57,469 nucleotides of DNA. Source: QHXQ01 sp036389375 (GTDB lineage: Bacteria; Acidobacteriota; Blastocatellia; Pyrinomonadales; Pyrinomonadaceae). The notes beneath the pieces were generated by a model that saw only the letters and a list, made by a program, of their open reading frames with translations, was not told where the DNA came from and did not search any database. Location of the stretch: assembly GCA_036389375.1 (NCBI GenBank), contig DASVQA010000046.1, positions 1 to 57,469 of the forward strand, given 5' to 3'. A program made the position numbers and the translations under genes. This document shows positions 43,472 to 55,334 of this stretch, in pieces; within the stretch, counting starts at the first letter, position 1; each line of letters begins with the position of its first letter.

Positions 43472-45661
43472 ATGCAGCCGCTCTCTCTCACGCGCGCACG
43501 AGTTTCGCCGAAGGAGCAGCGTCACAACTTGTCCGTGCAGCCCATCACCGATCCGAGCGCGCAGGCGCTCTCGCTTGAACGCAAGATCAAGATGCACGAG
43601 GCGCGCGAGGCGATCATCAACCGCCTTGCGCCCACGCTTCAATCGCAAATTGACCTCGACAAATTCCTGCAAGCCATCGTCAGCGAGCTAGGCCAGATGA
43701 TGCGCGTGGATCGCTGCGACGTGATCCAACTGGCCGATAGCGGCGAACTACGCATCAGCCACGAGTGGCGCGCGGACGCCGACGTGCCGTCCAGTCTCGG
43801 CACGACCATTCCCGTAGACGTGCGCCAACTCGGCGGGCGCTTCGATCTCACACAACCGATCCGCGTGGACGACACGTCCGCGCCCGGCCTCGATCCGAAA
43901 ATTCACCTGCTGCCCGCCAGCCTCGGCACGCGTTCGCTCCTCATCGTGCCCGTCGTGCTGGGCGGCGACGTGCTTGGTCTCGTCGGCTTGCACACCACGC
44001 GCGCGCCGCGTCGCTGGCTCGACGAAGAGGTTTCGTTTCTGCAATCCATCGCGCGGCAGATCGCGGTCGGCTACCAGTACGCGCGCCTCTACACGAACCA
44101 GCAGCGCGAGGCGCACCGCATCGAGGCGCTCCTTGAGATCGCCAACGCCTTAAACGCGCGTTCGGATTTCGGCGAGGTCACGTCGCTCGTCCTTGAGCGT
44201 GCGCTCGCGCTCGTCGGCGCAGACTATTGCGCGCTCGGCGTCTTGAACCCGACGGGGCAAGCGATCAACCTCGCCGGCTTCAAAGCCTCGCCACGCGCCG
44301 CGACCGCGGGCGTGCGGGGCTTGATCGAGACGCACGGGCCTTCAATTAACATCGCGCAGTTTCCGGCCGTGATCGAACTCTTCAAAGCGCCGAAGACGCT
44401 GGAACTTTTGGACAACGATCTGCCGCAACCCCTGCGCGCGATGTTCAACGAGATACTTGGCGGTCATGCCGCCATCGTCGCGCCCGTGCGGATCGGCGGG
44501 CAGACGTTCGGGCTGCTGGGGCTTGTGTGGAGCGAGGAGCGCGGCGGGTTCGACGCGCATGAGACGGCGCTCGTCGAGGGCATCGCCGATCAGATCGGCA
44601 CGGCGCTCGAACGCGATCAACTCTCGGCCGAAGTGATGCGCCTGCGCTCCGTCCTGCACGAGCGCCACGCGGAAGACCGCATCATCGGTCAGACGCCGGC
44701 CATTCGCCGCGCCATCGAACTCGCGCTCAACGTCGCCGACACGCAGACCTCCGTGCTCATTCAGGGCGCGTCCGGCACGGGCAAGGAACTGCTCGCCAAT
44801 CTGATCCACTACAACTCGCAACGCCGCGAGCGCACCTATATCAAACTCAACTGCGGCGCGATCCCTGAGACGTTGTTGGAGTCCGAGTTGTTCGGCCACG
44901 AGCGCGGCGCATTCACCGACGCGCGCCAGCGCCGGCGCGGCAAGTTTGAAGAGGCGGACGGCGGCACGCTCTTTCTTGATGAGATCGGCGAGATGAGTCT
45001 GCCGGCGCAGGTGCGGCTGCTACGCGTGTTGCAGGACGGCGAATTTACGCGCGTGGGCGGGAACGAACTGTTGAAAGTGGACGTGCGCGTGATCGCCGCT
45101 TCGAACGTCGATCTCGAACGCGCGGTCGAGCAAGGGAGTTTCCGCCGCGACCTCTTCTATCGGCTGTCGGTCTTTCCGATCAAACTGCCGCCGCTCAACG
45201 AGCGCGCCCCGGACATTCACCCGCTCGTCATACATTTTCTCGAACACTACAAGCAGAAGACCGGCCGCTTCGTCTCAGGCATCTCGCGTGAGGCGCTCGA
45301 CGCGCTCATCAATTACGACTGGCCCGGCAACGTGCGCGAACTTGAGAACGCCATCGAGCGCGCCATCATCATCGCGTCGGGCCGGCAGATCGAATTGGAG
45401 GATTTGCCTGAAACGATCAGTCGCAACGCCCTCGCGGAGCGCGCGCAGACGCGGGCCAGCCGCGCCCGCGCCGGCCAAGAGCAGCACGCCGTCAAACTGG
45501 AATTCACCATTCCTGCGCCGCTCGAAGAGGTCAAACGCCGCGCCATCGAAGCCACGCTCGAATACACCGGCGGCGACAAGACCCGCGCCGCCCGCGCCCT
45601 CGGCATCGGCCGCAAGACGCTCTACCGCAAGCTCCTCGAATATAAGAACAGTGCCGAGTGA
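43472..45661 (+). CDS. GAF-GAF-AAA-Fis enhancer-binding transcription regulator
   Basis: 729 residues: two GAF sensor domains (about 45-200 and 215-380), a coiled linker, a sigma-54-type AAA+ domain (Walker A GASGTGKE near residue 432; Walker B GGTLFLDEIGEM), and a C-terminal Fis-type helix-turn-helix (DKTRAARALGIGRKTLYRKL). The loop that contacts sigma-54 reads GAFTDA (about residue 479) rather than the common GAFTGA. The layout resembles FhlA-type regulators that bind small ligands through GAF domains. The start is not certain: the ATG at 43472 is used, but another in-frame ATG lies 40 codons on. Its last residues and stop codon are formed by heptamer hairpin D. Confidence 0.87.
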   Translation: MQPLSLTRARVSPKEQRHNLSVQPITDPSAQALSLERKIKMHEAREAIINRLAPTLQSQIDLDKFLQAIVSELGQMMRVDRCDVIQLADSGELRISHEWRADADVPSSLGTTIPVDVRQLGGRFDLTQPIRVDDTSAPGLDPKIHLLPASLGTRSLLIVPVVLGGDVLGLVGLHTTRAPRRWLDEEVSFLQSIARQIAVGYQYARLYTNQQREAHRIEALLEIANALNARSDFGEVTSLVLERALALVGADYCALGVLNPTGQAINLAGFKASPRAATAGVRGLIETHGPSINIAQFPAVIELFKAPKTLELLDNDLPQPLRAMFNEILGGHAAIVAPVRIGGQTFGLLGLVWSEERGGFDAHETALVEGIADQIGTALERDQLSAEVMRLRSVLHERHAEDRIIGQTPAIRRAIELALNVADTQTSVLIQGASGTGKELLANLIHYNSQRRERTYIKLNCGAIPETLLESELFGHERGAFTDARQRRRGKFEEADGGTLFLDEIGEMSLPAQVRLLRVLQDGEFTRVGGNELLKVDVRVIAASNVDLERAVEQGSFRRDLFYRLSVFPIKLPPLNERAPDIHPLVIHFLEHYKQKTGRFVSGISREALDALINYDWPGNVRELENAIERAIIIASGRQIELEDLPETISRNALAERAQTRASRARAGQEQHAVKLEFTIPAPLEEVKRRAIEATLEYTGGDKTRAARALGIGRKTLYRKLLEYKNSAE

Positions 45662-45718
45662 CAAGTGACGTGTGCCGAGTTAAGAATTTCTTCGTACTCG
45701 GCACTCGGCACTGTTTTT
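45651..45718. repeat. Heptamer-repeat hairpin D (overlaps a stop codon)
   Basis: Five 7-mers GTGCCGA, GTGACAA, GTGACGT, GTGCCGA and GTTAAGA (45651-45685), an 11-base spacer, then CTCGGCA twice (45697-45710), CTG and TTTTT. The first 7-mers encode the last two residues and the TGA of the upstream regulator. It shares AAGAACAGTG and the CACTG-T-tract end with hairpin A, 39 kb away. Confidence 0.86.
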
Positions 45719-45845
45719 GACTTTCTTGCGTCGCTTCGCGCGCTTTTGTTATAGTGCGAGGTGGACTCGCAAGCGCAGGATTTGTCCGTATAGAGCGGCG
45801 TGCTCGTATTTGCGCGAGCGCCGCCGCGAAAGAGAGGTCTCGTTT

Positions 45846-46286
45846 ATGACGCAACACAGACCAGTGCCACCGGCGCGGCGCGACGGCAACTCAGACGCAG
45901 GTGGAAACATCGGCTACTTTATCTTGGGCGGCATGCTCGGCGCGGTCGCGGCCCTCTTGTTCGCACCGAAGTCGGGGCGCGAATTGCGCTCGGACATCGC
46001 GGAAGCGACGCGCAAGGGCGTGGATCAGGCGCGCGAGAAGGCGGGCGAGTATTACGAAGTGAGCCGCGACCGCGCGACGGAACTCTACTCGACGGCTTCG
46101 AGCCGCGCGACCGAATTTGCCTCGACGGCGCGCGAGGCCGCCACCCGCCGCACCGAGACGCTCTCGGCCGCCATCGAAGCAGGCAAACGCGCTTACGCAG
46201 ACGAGAAGCGGCGCACCGAAGCGTCGGGCATGCTCGAACAAGCCCCGACCTATTACGAAGAGATCAAAGACGCGAGCAAGTCGTAA
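45846..46286 (+). CDS. YtxH-domain protein
   Basis: 146 residues from the ATG at 45846 with AGAGG eight bases upstream. The N-terminal helix GNIGYFILGGMLGAVAALLFAPKSGRELRSD is the YtxH signature: a Gly-rich membrane helix followed by APKSGRELR. The remainder is a long charged amphipathic helix with repeats like ATRKGVDQAREKAGEYYEVSRD. Such proteins are membrane-anchored general-stress proteins of unknown mechanism. A related membrane protein gene follows after 14 bases and is probably co-transcribed. Confidence 0.85.
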   Translation: MTQHRPVPPARRDGNSDAGGNIGYFILGGMLGAVAALLFAPKSGRELRSDIAEATRKGVDQAREKAGEYYEVSRDRATELYSTASSRATEFASTAREAATRRTETLSAAIEAGKRAYADEKRRTEASGMLEQAPTYYEEIKDASKS

Positions 46287-46300
46287 AGTTTGAACCACTC

Positions 46301-46873
46301 ATGCTGCCGTTAGCTTTACAGATGAGCACGCACGACCCGGCCTTCTGGGTGATGGTCATCGTGGCGGCGGCCTTCGTCGTCGTTGCAGCCGCGATGATTG
46401 CGATTGCCGTCGTGGTGGCGCGCGTGGCGCGCACGGTCAACCGGCTGGAACGGCGGGCCGAGCCGCTGCTCGAACAGGTGACGGCGCTCTCGGTGCGGGT
46501 CAATCAGATCGCCGCCGAGGGGCGCGAAGTGGCGGAGCAGGTGACGACCATCTCGGATCACATCTCGACGGCGACGGAGCATCTCTCGGAATCCGCCGCG
46601 CTCATCAAGGAAGAGGTGCGCGAGTTGAAACAACTGGCGGGTTACACCGCCGTCACCGCGAAGGACAAGATCGAACGCGTCGGCCGCTCCATCGATCAGG
46701 CGCAGCGCCAGTTCTCGGCCACGACCTACTTTATCCACACGAAACTGCTTGAACCGGCGCGCGAGTTGGCCGCGATTATGGCGGGCGTGCGCCGGGGGCT
46801 TGAAGTGTTCATCGCGCCGCGCCCGAAACAGATTGACCAGACATACGGTGAGGAAGAGATGTTCATCGGTTGA
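46301..46873 (+). CDS. DUF948-like membrane protein with coiled-coil domain
   Basis: 190 residues (169 fewer-by-seven alternatives are possible: an in-frame ATG at 46322 gives a shorter product; neither start has a clear ribosome site). It has one N-terminal membrane helix (FWVMVIVAAAFVVVAAAMIAIAVVV) then a long helical region (VARTVNRLERRAEPLLEQVTAL) as in DUF948 or methyl-accepting-like stalks, ending in EEEMFIG. It sits 14 bases after the YtxH gene, a pairing seen elsewhere for envelope-stress proteins. Heptamer hairpin E follows 18 bases after the stop. Confidence 0.7.
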   Translation: MLPLALQMSTHDPAFWVMVIVAAAFVVVAAAMIAIAVVVARVARTVNRLERRAEPLLEQVTALSVRVNQIAAEGREVAEQVTTISDHISTATEHLSESAALIKEEVRELKQLAGYTAVTAKDKIERVGRSIDQAQRQFSATTYFIHTKLLEPARELAAIMAGVRRGLEVFIAPRPKQIDQTYGEEEMFIG

Positions 46874-46891
46874 GCATCGCCAGCGACAAGT

Positions 46892-46933
46892 AGTCCAAAG
46901 TCCCAAGTCCGGCTTTGGACTTGGGACTTTGAG
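46892..46933. repeat. Heptamer-repeat hairpin E
   Basis: Three 7-mers AGTCCAA, AGTCCCA, AGTCCGG (46892-46912) run straight into three inverted ones CTTTGGA, CTTGGGA, CTTTGAG (46913-46933). The core is a perfect 14-bp stem (46897-46910 with 46917-46930) and a 6-base loop, followed by TTTTA. It lies between the DUF948-like gene and ileS. Confidence 0.87.
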
Positions 46934-46978
46934 TTTTAGGCCGCAGAAATTTAAGATGCCGGTCTTAGAGTTTACCTT

Positions 46979-49980
<3,002 letters not shown>

Positions 49981-49984
<4 letters not shown>

Positions 49985-50502
49985 CGCGCGTGCGTGCTTT
50001 GGGCTGGCGCGCGGGCTACCTTGTCGCCGCCGCCGCTCTCTTCATGGCGGATCAGGCGTCGAAGGCTTGGGCGGTGCGGACGCTGCGCTTCGGGCACGAC
50101 GTGACGGTTATCCCGCGCATACTCGATCTGACCTACGCGGAGAACACCGGCATCGCCTTCGGCCAGTTGCAGGACGGCGGCAGCTTCGCGCGCTGGATGC
50201 TCGTCGCCCTCGCCTGCGCCGCCGCCCTCGCCGTACTCATCTACTTCTTCCGCACCGCGCGCACGGACGACCGCGTGCTCGGTGCGTGCGCCCTGCTGCT
50301 CGCCGGTATTACCGGCAATCTGGTTGATCGCATTCGTCTGGGGCGCGTCGTTGACTTCATCCTGCTGCACGCGGGCAACTATCACTGGCCGACCTTCAAC
50401 ATCGCCGACGCCGCCATCTGCACCGGCGCAGCGCTGCTCGCGCTCGATCTCTTTATGGAAGGGCGGCGCGCGCGCCGGAGCGTCGTGGCCACACAGCAGT
50501 AG
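49981..50502 (+). CDS. lspA: Lipoprotein signal peptidase (signal peptidase II)
   Basis: 173 residues with four membrane helices. The aspartyl protease motifs are intact: NLVDRIRLGRVVDF with catalytic Asp116, and FNIADAAI with Asp143, 27 residues apart as in E. coli LspA. It cuts the signal peptide of diacylglyceryl-prolipoproteins in the inner membrane, the step after Lgt encoded two genes on. The ATG overlaps the ileS stop (ATGA), so translation is coupled. Confidence 0.95.
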
Positions 50503-50504
50503 TT

Positions 50505-51038
50505 ATGTGCAGAAGCGTGGCGCTGAATCAGAGAGTTGTGCTGCGAGTCCTCTCTCTACTGCTATTGCTGGCAAGTGCAGCGGGCGGTGGGCAGCGACCG
50601 GCAGGTTTGCCCGCCGACGTGACCGAAGAGAATTTGAAGGGCGCGACGATCACGCTCGCGCGGAGCGAATGTTTTGGCCCGTGCCCGGTCTATCAGGTGG
50701 AGATTCACGGCGATGGGACAGTCAAGTTCAAGGGGCGCAAGTACGTCACGGCGCTCGGCACACGCCGCTACAAGATTCCCGTCGCCCGCGTGCGCGAATT
50801 GGTCGGCGAGTTCTACAAGATCGACTTCTTCGCGCTGAAGGATGAATATACACAAATCGTGCTGCCTGACGGCGGGATCGAAGTGGCCGAAGATCTACCC
50901 GGCGCGACAGTCACGATCAAACTCGGCGGACGCAAGAAAAGCGTGTTCGACTATTATGGTACGCCGCAGTCGGTGCGCCAGTTGGAAGATAAGATTGACG
51001 AGGTGAGCGGCGCGGACAAGTTCATCCCGCCTGAGTAG
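50505..51038 (+). CDS. Exported DUF6438-type protein
   Basis: 177 residues: N-terminal signal peptide (VVLRVLSLLLLLASAAGGG), then one beta-rich domain beginning ITLARSECFGPCPVYQVEI with two close cysteines that could form a disulfide, followed by HGDGTVKFKG and FYKIDFFALKDEY. This pattern is that of the DUF6438 family, exported proteins of unknown function. It sits between lspA and lgt, two bases after the former's stop, and may be carried along in the operon. Confidence 0.75.
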   Translation: MCRSVALNQRVVLRVLSLLLLLASAAGGGQRPAGLPADVTEENLKGATITLARSECFGPCPVYQVEIHGDGTVKFKGRKYVTALGTRRYKIPVARVRELVGEFYKIDFFALKDEYTQIVLPDGGIEVAEDLPGATVTIKLGGRKKSVFDYYGTPQSVRQLEDKIDEVSGADKFIPPE

Positions 51039-51105
51039 GGCTGCGCCGCGCGCCGCCGGCGCGGACAACCGGCCGCACGCGGCCGACTACTAATCAGCAA
51101 CCAAG

Positions 51106-51945
51106 ATGTACCCAGAGCTTTTCCGCATCGGCAATTTCCCCATCAACACCTACGGCGTGCTGCTGGCGACGGCCTTTCTGCTGGCGCTCTTTGTCGCGGC
51201 ACGGCTCGGCGCACGCGATGGCTTGCCGCGCGAACGCATCTACGATCTGGGCCTGTGGTTGTTGCTCGCCGCCATCGTCGGCTCGAAGGTGCTGCTGCTC
51301 CTTGTCGAACCTGAATACCGCGAGCATCCGTTGAACCTGCTGTCGCTCGATTTCCTGCGCTCCGGCGGCGTCTTCTACGGCGGCTTCATCGCGGCGGTGG
51401 CGACGGCTTACGTCCTTGTGCGGCGCTACAAGCTGCCCTGGTGGCAGACCGCCGATGCGTGCGCGCCCGCGATTGCTTTGGGCAACGCCATCGGGCGACA
51501 GGGCTGCTTCGCCGCCGGCTGCTGCTGGGGCAAGCCGACCACGCTCCCGTGGGGCGTCGAGTTCACGGAACGCGCGCACGAGATCACGGGCGTGCCCTTG
51601 GGCGTTCACCTGCACCCGACGCAGCTTTACGAATCGTTTGCCACCTTTCTCTTCTTCCTGCTACTCATCTGGCTGCACCGACACAAACGTTTTCGCGGGC
51701 AGGTCATACTCACCTACGCCGTGCTCTACGCCATCATGCGCTTCGTCATCGAGTTCTTCCGCGCAGACGAACGCGGTGACATTCTCGGTCTGACAACGCG
51801 CACGGGGCTTTCGACTTCGCAGTTGATCGCCCTGCTCGTTGGCGCGGCCAGCCTCGTGCTGCTCATCGTGCGTTGGCGGCGCGCGGCCCACGATGCCAGC
51901 GCGGACGAACAGCCCGCGTCCACGCCGCACGCGGCCAAGGCCTGA
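51106..51945 (+). CDS. lgt: Prolipoprotein diacylglyceryl transferase
   Basis: 279 residues with about seven membrane helices. The Lgt signature block LGNAIGRQGCFAAGCCWGKP is complete, preceded by LRSGGVFYGGFIAA and followed by HPTQLYES. It transfers diacylglyceryl to the lipobox cysteine of prolipoproteins, the step before LspA. The C-terminal 30 residues are an Ala/Asp-rich cytoplasmic tail. rluD-like gene follows after three bases, so they are co-transcribed. Confidence 0.96.
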   Translation: MYPELFRIGNFPINTYGVLLATAFLLALFVAARLGARDGLPRERIYDLGLWLLLAAIVGSKVLLLLVEPEYREHPLNLLSLDFLRSGGVFYGGFIAAVATAYVLVRRYKLPWWQTADACAPAIALGNAIGRQGCFAAGCCWGKPTTLPWGVEFTERAHEITGVPLGVHLHPTQLYESFATFLFFLLLIWLHRHKRFRGQVILTYAVLYAIMRFVIEFFRADERGDILGLTTRTGLSTSQLIALLVGAASLVLLIVRWRRAAHDASADEQPASTPHAAKA

Positions 51946-51948
51946 GCG

Positions 51949-52935
51949 ATGAACGAGCCGGTCGAGACGACTGCGGCTGCGGCCGTCGAGCCGGAAGCGC
52001 CGGTGCTGACCTTCGCGGTCACGCCCGCAGACGCAGGCGCGCGCCTCGACGCATATCTGGCGGCGCACGTGCCCGCCATCAGTCGCACGCGGCTCAAGCA
52101 GGCGATTGAAGACGGCGACGCGCTCGTCAACGGTCGCACCGCAAAGCCCGCCTACAAACTGCGCGGCGACGAAACCATCGAACTCGAAACACCCGCGCCC
52201 CCGACCTCCGACTTTCAACCCGAAGACATTCCGCTCGACATCGTCTATGAAGACGATGCGCTCGTCGTCATCAACAAATCGGCCGGGCTGGTCGTGCATC
52301 CGGCGGCGGGCATCACGGCGGGCACGCTCGCCAACGCGCTCGCATTCCACTTCCAGCAACTCTCCGTCCGCGCCGGCGCGATCCGGCCCGGCATCGTCCA
52401 CCGGCTCGACCGCGACACGTCGGGGCTGATGGTGGTCGCTAAGAGCGAAGCCGCGCACGAGCATCTGGCGGATCAGTTTCGCGCCCGTACGGTCTTCAAG
52501 TCTTACGTCGCGCTCGTGCATGGGCAGGTGCGTGAGGAGCATGGGCGGATTGAGCAACCGCTCGCGCGCGACCCGCGCAACCGGACGCGGATGGGCATCG
52601 TGCGCGGCGGCCGACCGGCGCTTTCGCTCTATCGTGTGCGCCGCCGCTTCGCGCGGTTTACGCTCCTTGACGTTGAGATCAAGACGGGCCGGACGCACCA
52701 GATCAGAGTCCACCTCGCGTGGCTCAAGCATCCGGTCGTCGGCGACAAGTTGTACGGCGGCGGGCGCGACTCGACGATCACAGACCCGAAATTGCGCGCC
52801 GCTATCAACGCCATGGGGCGGCAGTTTCTACACGCCGAACGGCTCGGCTTTCACCACCCGCAGACGGGCGAGTATGTGAAGTTCGCCGCGTCGCTGCCGC
52901 CCGACTTGACGCGGCTGCTCGACGTGCTGGCGTGA
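51949..52935 (+). CDS. rluD: 23S rRNA pseudouridine synthase, RluD type
   Basis: 328 residues. An N-terminal S4 RNA-binding domain (GARLDAYLAAHVPAISRTRL, then ALVNGRTAKPAYKLRGD) precedes the RluA/RluD catalytic domain with the active-site aspartate in HRLDRDTSGLMVVAKS, plus KTGRTHQIRVHLAW and HPVVGDKLYGG. It modifies uridines in helix 69 of 23S rRNA in the RluD case; RluC-type specificity cannot be excluded. The lspA-lgt-rluD order is widespread in bacteria. Confidence 0.92.
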   Translation: MNEPVETTAAAAVEPEAPVLTFAVTPADAGARLDAYLAAHVPAISRTRLKQAIEDGDALVNGRTAKPAYKLRGDETIELETPAPPTSDFQPEDIPLDIVYEDDALVVINKSAGLVVHPAAGITAGTLANALAFHFQQLSVRAGAIRPGIVHRLDRDTSGLMVVAKSEAAHEHLADQFRARTVFKSYVALVHGQVREEHGRIEQPLARDPRNRTRMGIVRGGRPALSLYRVRRRFARFTLLDVEIKTGRTHQIRVHLAWLKHPVVGDKLYGGGRDSTITDPKLRAAINAMGRQFLHAERLGFHHPQTGEYVKFAASLPPDLTRLLDVLA

Positions 52936-53115
52936 GCGCCGGCCGCGCCTTTGCACGCCCGCGCCGTTTATTCTCTGCGCGCCGCAATTGCTATACTATC
53001 CAGCGCCCGAACAGCCCGCGCAAAGGCAACGAAGGTTTAGTCCGGCGGCATCGAAAGGAAGCGTCGGATCAAGGGTTTAGCTGCTATCTCCCGACCATCA
53101 TCGGCTCCTGATTTT

Positions 53116-54105
53116 ATGAGCAAGTTTGTTCGCGTCATGTTATTTATCGCGCTCGGCTGTCTGGCCGGGGCGCAGGCGCTGGCACAAAGCCAGCCGCAGC
53201 CGACACCCACGCCCTTAACGCTGGCGGACGGGCAGCGCGAAGTTGTGACCACGCGCCTCGTGCGTCTGCCCGTCACGGTGCTCGATAACAAGCGCCAGCC
53301 GATTTCGGGGCTGACCATGAGCGACTTCGTCGTCTATGAAGACAAGCAGCCGCAGAAGATCGAGGGCTTTTTTGACGAGCGCACGTCGCTGCCGATCTAC
53401 GTCGCCGTGCTGATGGACACCTCCTCTTCGACGGCGGGCAAACTGCGTTTCGAGCAGGAGGCGGCGAAGGATTTTATCTACACGGTCGTGCGCCTGCGCA
53501 AAGACAAGGTCGCCTTCGGCACGTTCGACGACGAGGTGCGGCTGCTTCAGGATTTCACCGACAAACTCGACCTGCTCGATAAGGCCGTGGACAACGTCAA
53601 GAAACCGGGCACGCAGACCACGCTCTACGACGCCGTCTGGGAGTTCTGCGATCAGAAACTCCGCAACGTGACCGGCAAGCGCGTCATCGTCGTCATCACC
53701 GACGGCGACGACACCTACAGTCGCGCGCGTTTGAAAGACGCCATTGACATCGCCCAGCGCACCGAGACGGCCATCTTTGCCATCTCGACGAAGGCCGGGT
53801 TTTCCGGCAGCGTGCCCGGCGTCGAAGCAGGGCAGGTGAAAGACGCGGGCGATAAGGAACTGGATCGCCTGTGCGCCGAGACGGGCGGCAAAGCCTTCTT
53901 CACCGGCGACCGGCTCGCGCTCGAACGCTCGTTTACACAGGTAGCGCGTGAACTGCGCTCGCAGTATTTGATCACTTACAAGCCGACGCGCGCCTTCGAC
54001 GGCAGCTACCGCCGCATCGAGGTCAAACTCGCTGATACGGGGCGCAAGAATCTCGAAGTACGCACGCGCAAAGGCTACACGGCGGCGGACGACACGGTGA
54101 AGTAA
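53116..54105 (+). CDS. Exported von Willebrand A-type protein 1 (acidobacterial type)
   Basis: 329 residues: signal peptide (MLFIALGCLAGAQALAQ), short N-terminal beta domain (LVRLPVTVLDNKRQPISGL, YEDKQPQKIEGF) and VWA domain with DTSSS metal motif (VAVLMDTSSSTAGK), VVITDGDDTYS and the terminal block LRSQYLITYKPTRAFDGSYR. This is the acidobacterial VWFA-related family, exported and of unknown binding partner. A paralogous gene starts 21 bases after the stop, and both probably share a transcript ending at the 55335 terminator. Confidence 0.86.
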   Translation: MSKFVRVMLFIALGCLAGAQALAQSQPQPTPTPLTLADGQREVVTTRLVRLPVTVLDNKRQPISGLTMSDFVVYEDKQPQKIEGFFDERTSLPIYVAVLMDTSSSTAGKLRFEQEAAKDFIYTVVRLRKDKVAFGTFDDEVRLLQDFTDKLDLLDKAVDNVKKPGTQTTLYDAVWEFCDQKLRNVTGKRVIVVITDGDDTYSRARLKDAIDIAQRTETAIFAISTKAGFSGSVPGVEAGQVKDAGDKELDRLCAETGGKAFFTGDRLALERSFTQVARELRSQYLITYKPTRAFDGSYRRIEVKLADTGRKNLEVRTRKGYTAADDTVK

Positions 54106-54126
54106 AGGGACGGAAGAGGTCTTACT

Positions 54127-55287
54127 TTGAAGTCTATATTTGAGCATGGTCGGTTCGGGCGCGGTCTCGCGTGGCTGCTGGTTGCCGTTCTCTGGTGTGG
54201 CGGCGCATTAACGGGCTACACGCGCGCGCAGCAGCGGCAGCAACCGCCGCAAGGTCAGACGCAGAAGAAAACACCCGCGAAGCCGGGCCAACCCGAACAG
54301 GACGAGGTCACGCTCGCGCAGGATGAAGAGATCGAACGGGTCAACACCGATCTCACGGCCGTCCTGTTCACGGCGGTTGATAAGAACAAGCGGTTCGTCA
54401 CCACGCTCAAGCAGGAGGACGTGCGCGTGCTTGAAGACGGTGTGCCGCAGCCGATCTTCACCTTCCAGCGCGAAACGGAGCGCCCGCTTTCGCTCGCCAT
54501 CCTGATCGATACGAGCCAGTCGCAGGAGCGCACGCTGCCCGACGAGAAGAATGCCGCGCGCGAGTTTGTGGACGCGATCATCCGACCGAACAAGGACGAG
54601 GTCGCGATCGTCTCTTTCACCGGCGACTCGACGCTCGAACAGGGCATGACCGGCAGCCTGCAACGCATCCGGCGCGCGATTGACCACGTTGATTTCGTGC
54701 GCCCTTCGGGCTACGTTGGCGGCGGCGTCATCGTCGGCACACCGCCCATCTCCGGCACGAATCAGCAACTTGCCGCTTCGACCGCCATCTGGGACGCCAT
54801 TATGGCGACGAGCACGGACGTGTTTCAGGAGACTTCCGACAAGACGCGCCGCGCCATGATCCTGATCACCGACGGCGTGGACACGTCGAGCCAGTACGGG
54901 CGCATCCCCGATGCGATCAACGCGGCGATCAAGGCCGACGCCGTCATCTACTCGGTCGGCATTGGCGACGCTTATCTCTACGGCGTGGAAGAGGCCAGTT
55001 TACGCAAACTCTCGGAGCGCACGGGCGGGCGCGCTTACTTCCCCAAGAGCGAAGAAGACCTGCGCGCCGCCTTCGCGCAGATTCAACAGGAACTGCGCTC
55101 GCAGTACTTAATCGCCTACTCGCCGACGAACAAGGCGCGCGACGGGCAGTTTAGGCAGGTGCGGATCGAGATTAACAACCCGGAACTGCGCAAAGAGAAC
55201 CTGCGCCTGACCTACCGGCAAGGCTATTTCGCCAAAGGCGGCGGCGGGGAAGCGCACACCAGCACGCAGAAGAACAAGCGACCTTAA
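54127..55287 (+). CDS. Exported von Willebrand A-type protein 2 (acidobacterial type)
   Basis: 386 residues, starting at a TTG with AGAGG seven bases upstream; no ATG or GTG alternative fits as well. Signal peptide (AWLLVAVLWCGGALTGYTRAQ), Gln/Lys-rich linker, N-terminal beta domain (DLTAVLFTAVDKNKRFVT, VRVLEDGVPQPIF) and VWA domain with DTSQS (LAILIDTSQSQER), a Gly-rich insertion (YVGGGVIVGTPPISG) and the usual end LRSQYLIAYSPTNKARDGQFR. It is paralogous to the gene upstream, in tandem. Confidence 0.86.
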   Translation: MKSIFEHGRFGRGLAWLLVAVLWCGGALTGYTRAQQRQQPPQGQTQKKTPAKPGQPEQDEVTLAQDEEIERVNTDLTAVLFTAVDKNKRFVTTLKQEDVRVLEDGVPQPIFTFQRETERPLSLAILIDTSQSQERTLPDEKNAAREFVDAIIRPNKDEVAIVSFTGDSTLEQGMTGSLQRIRRAIDHVDFVRPSGYVGGGVIVGTPPISGTNQQLAASTAIWDAIMATSTDVFQETSDKTRRAMILITDGVDTSSQYGRIPDAINAAIKADAVIYSVGIGDAYLYGVEEASLRKLSERTGGRAYFPKSEEDLRAAFAQIQQELRSQYLIAYSPTNKARDGQFRQVRIEINNPELRKENLRLTYRQGYFAKGGGGEAHTSTQKNKRP

Positions 55288-55334
55288 AAGATGAATGTGC
55301 CTGCGCCGAAAGCCGCGTGGGCAAGGACACCGGT

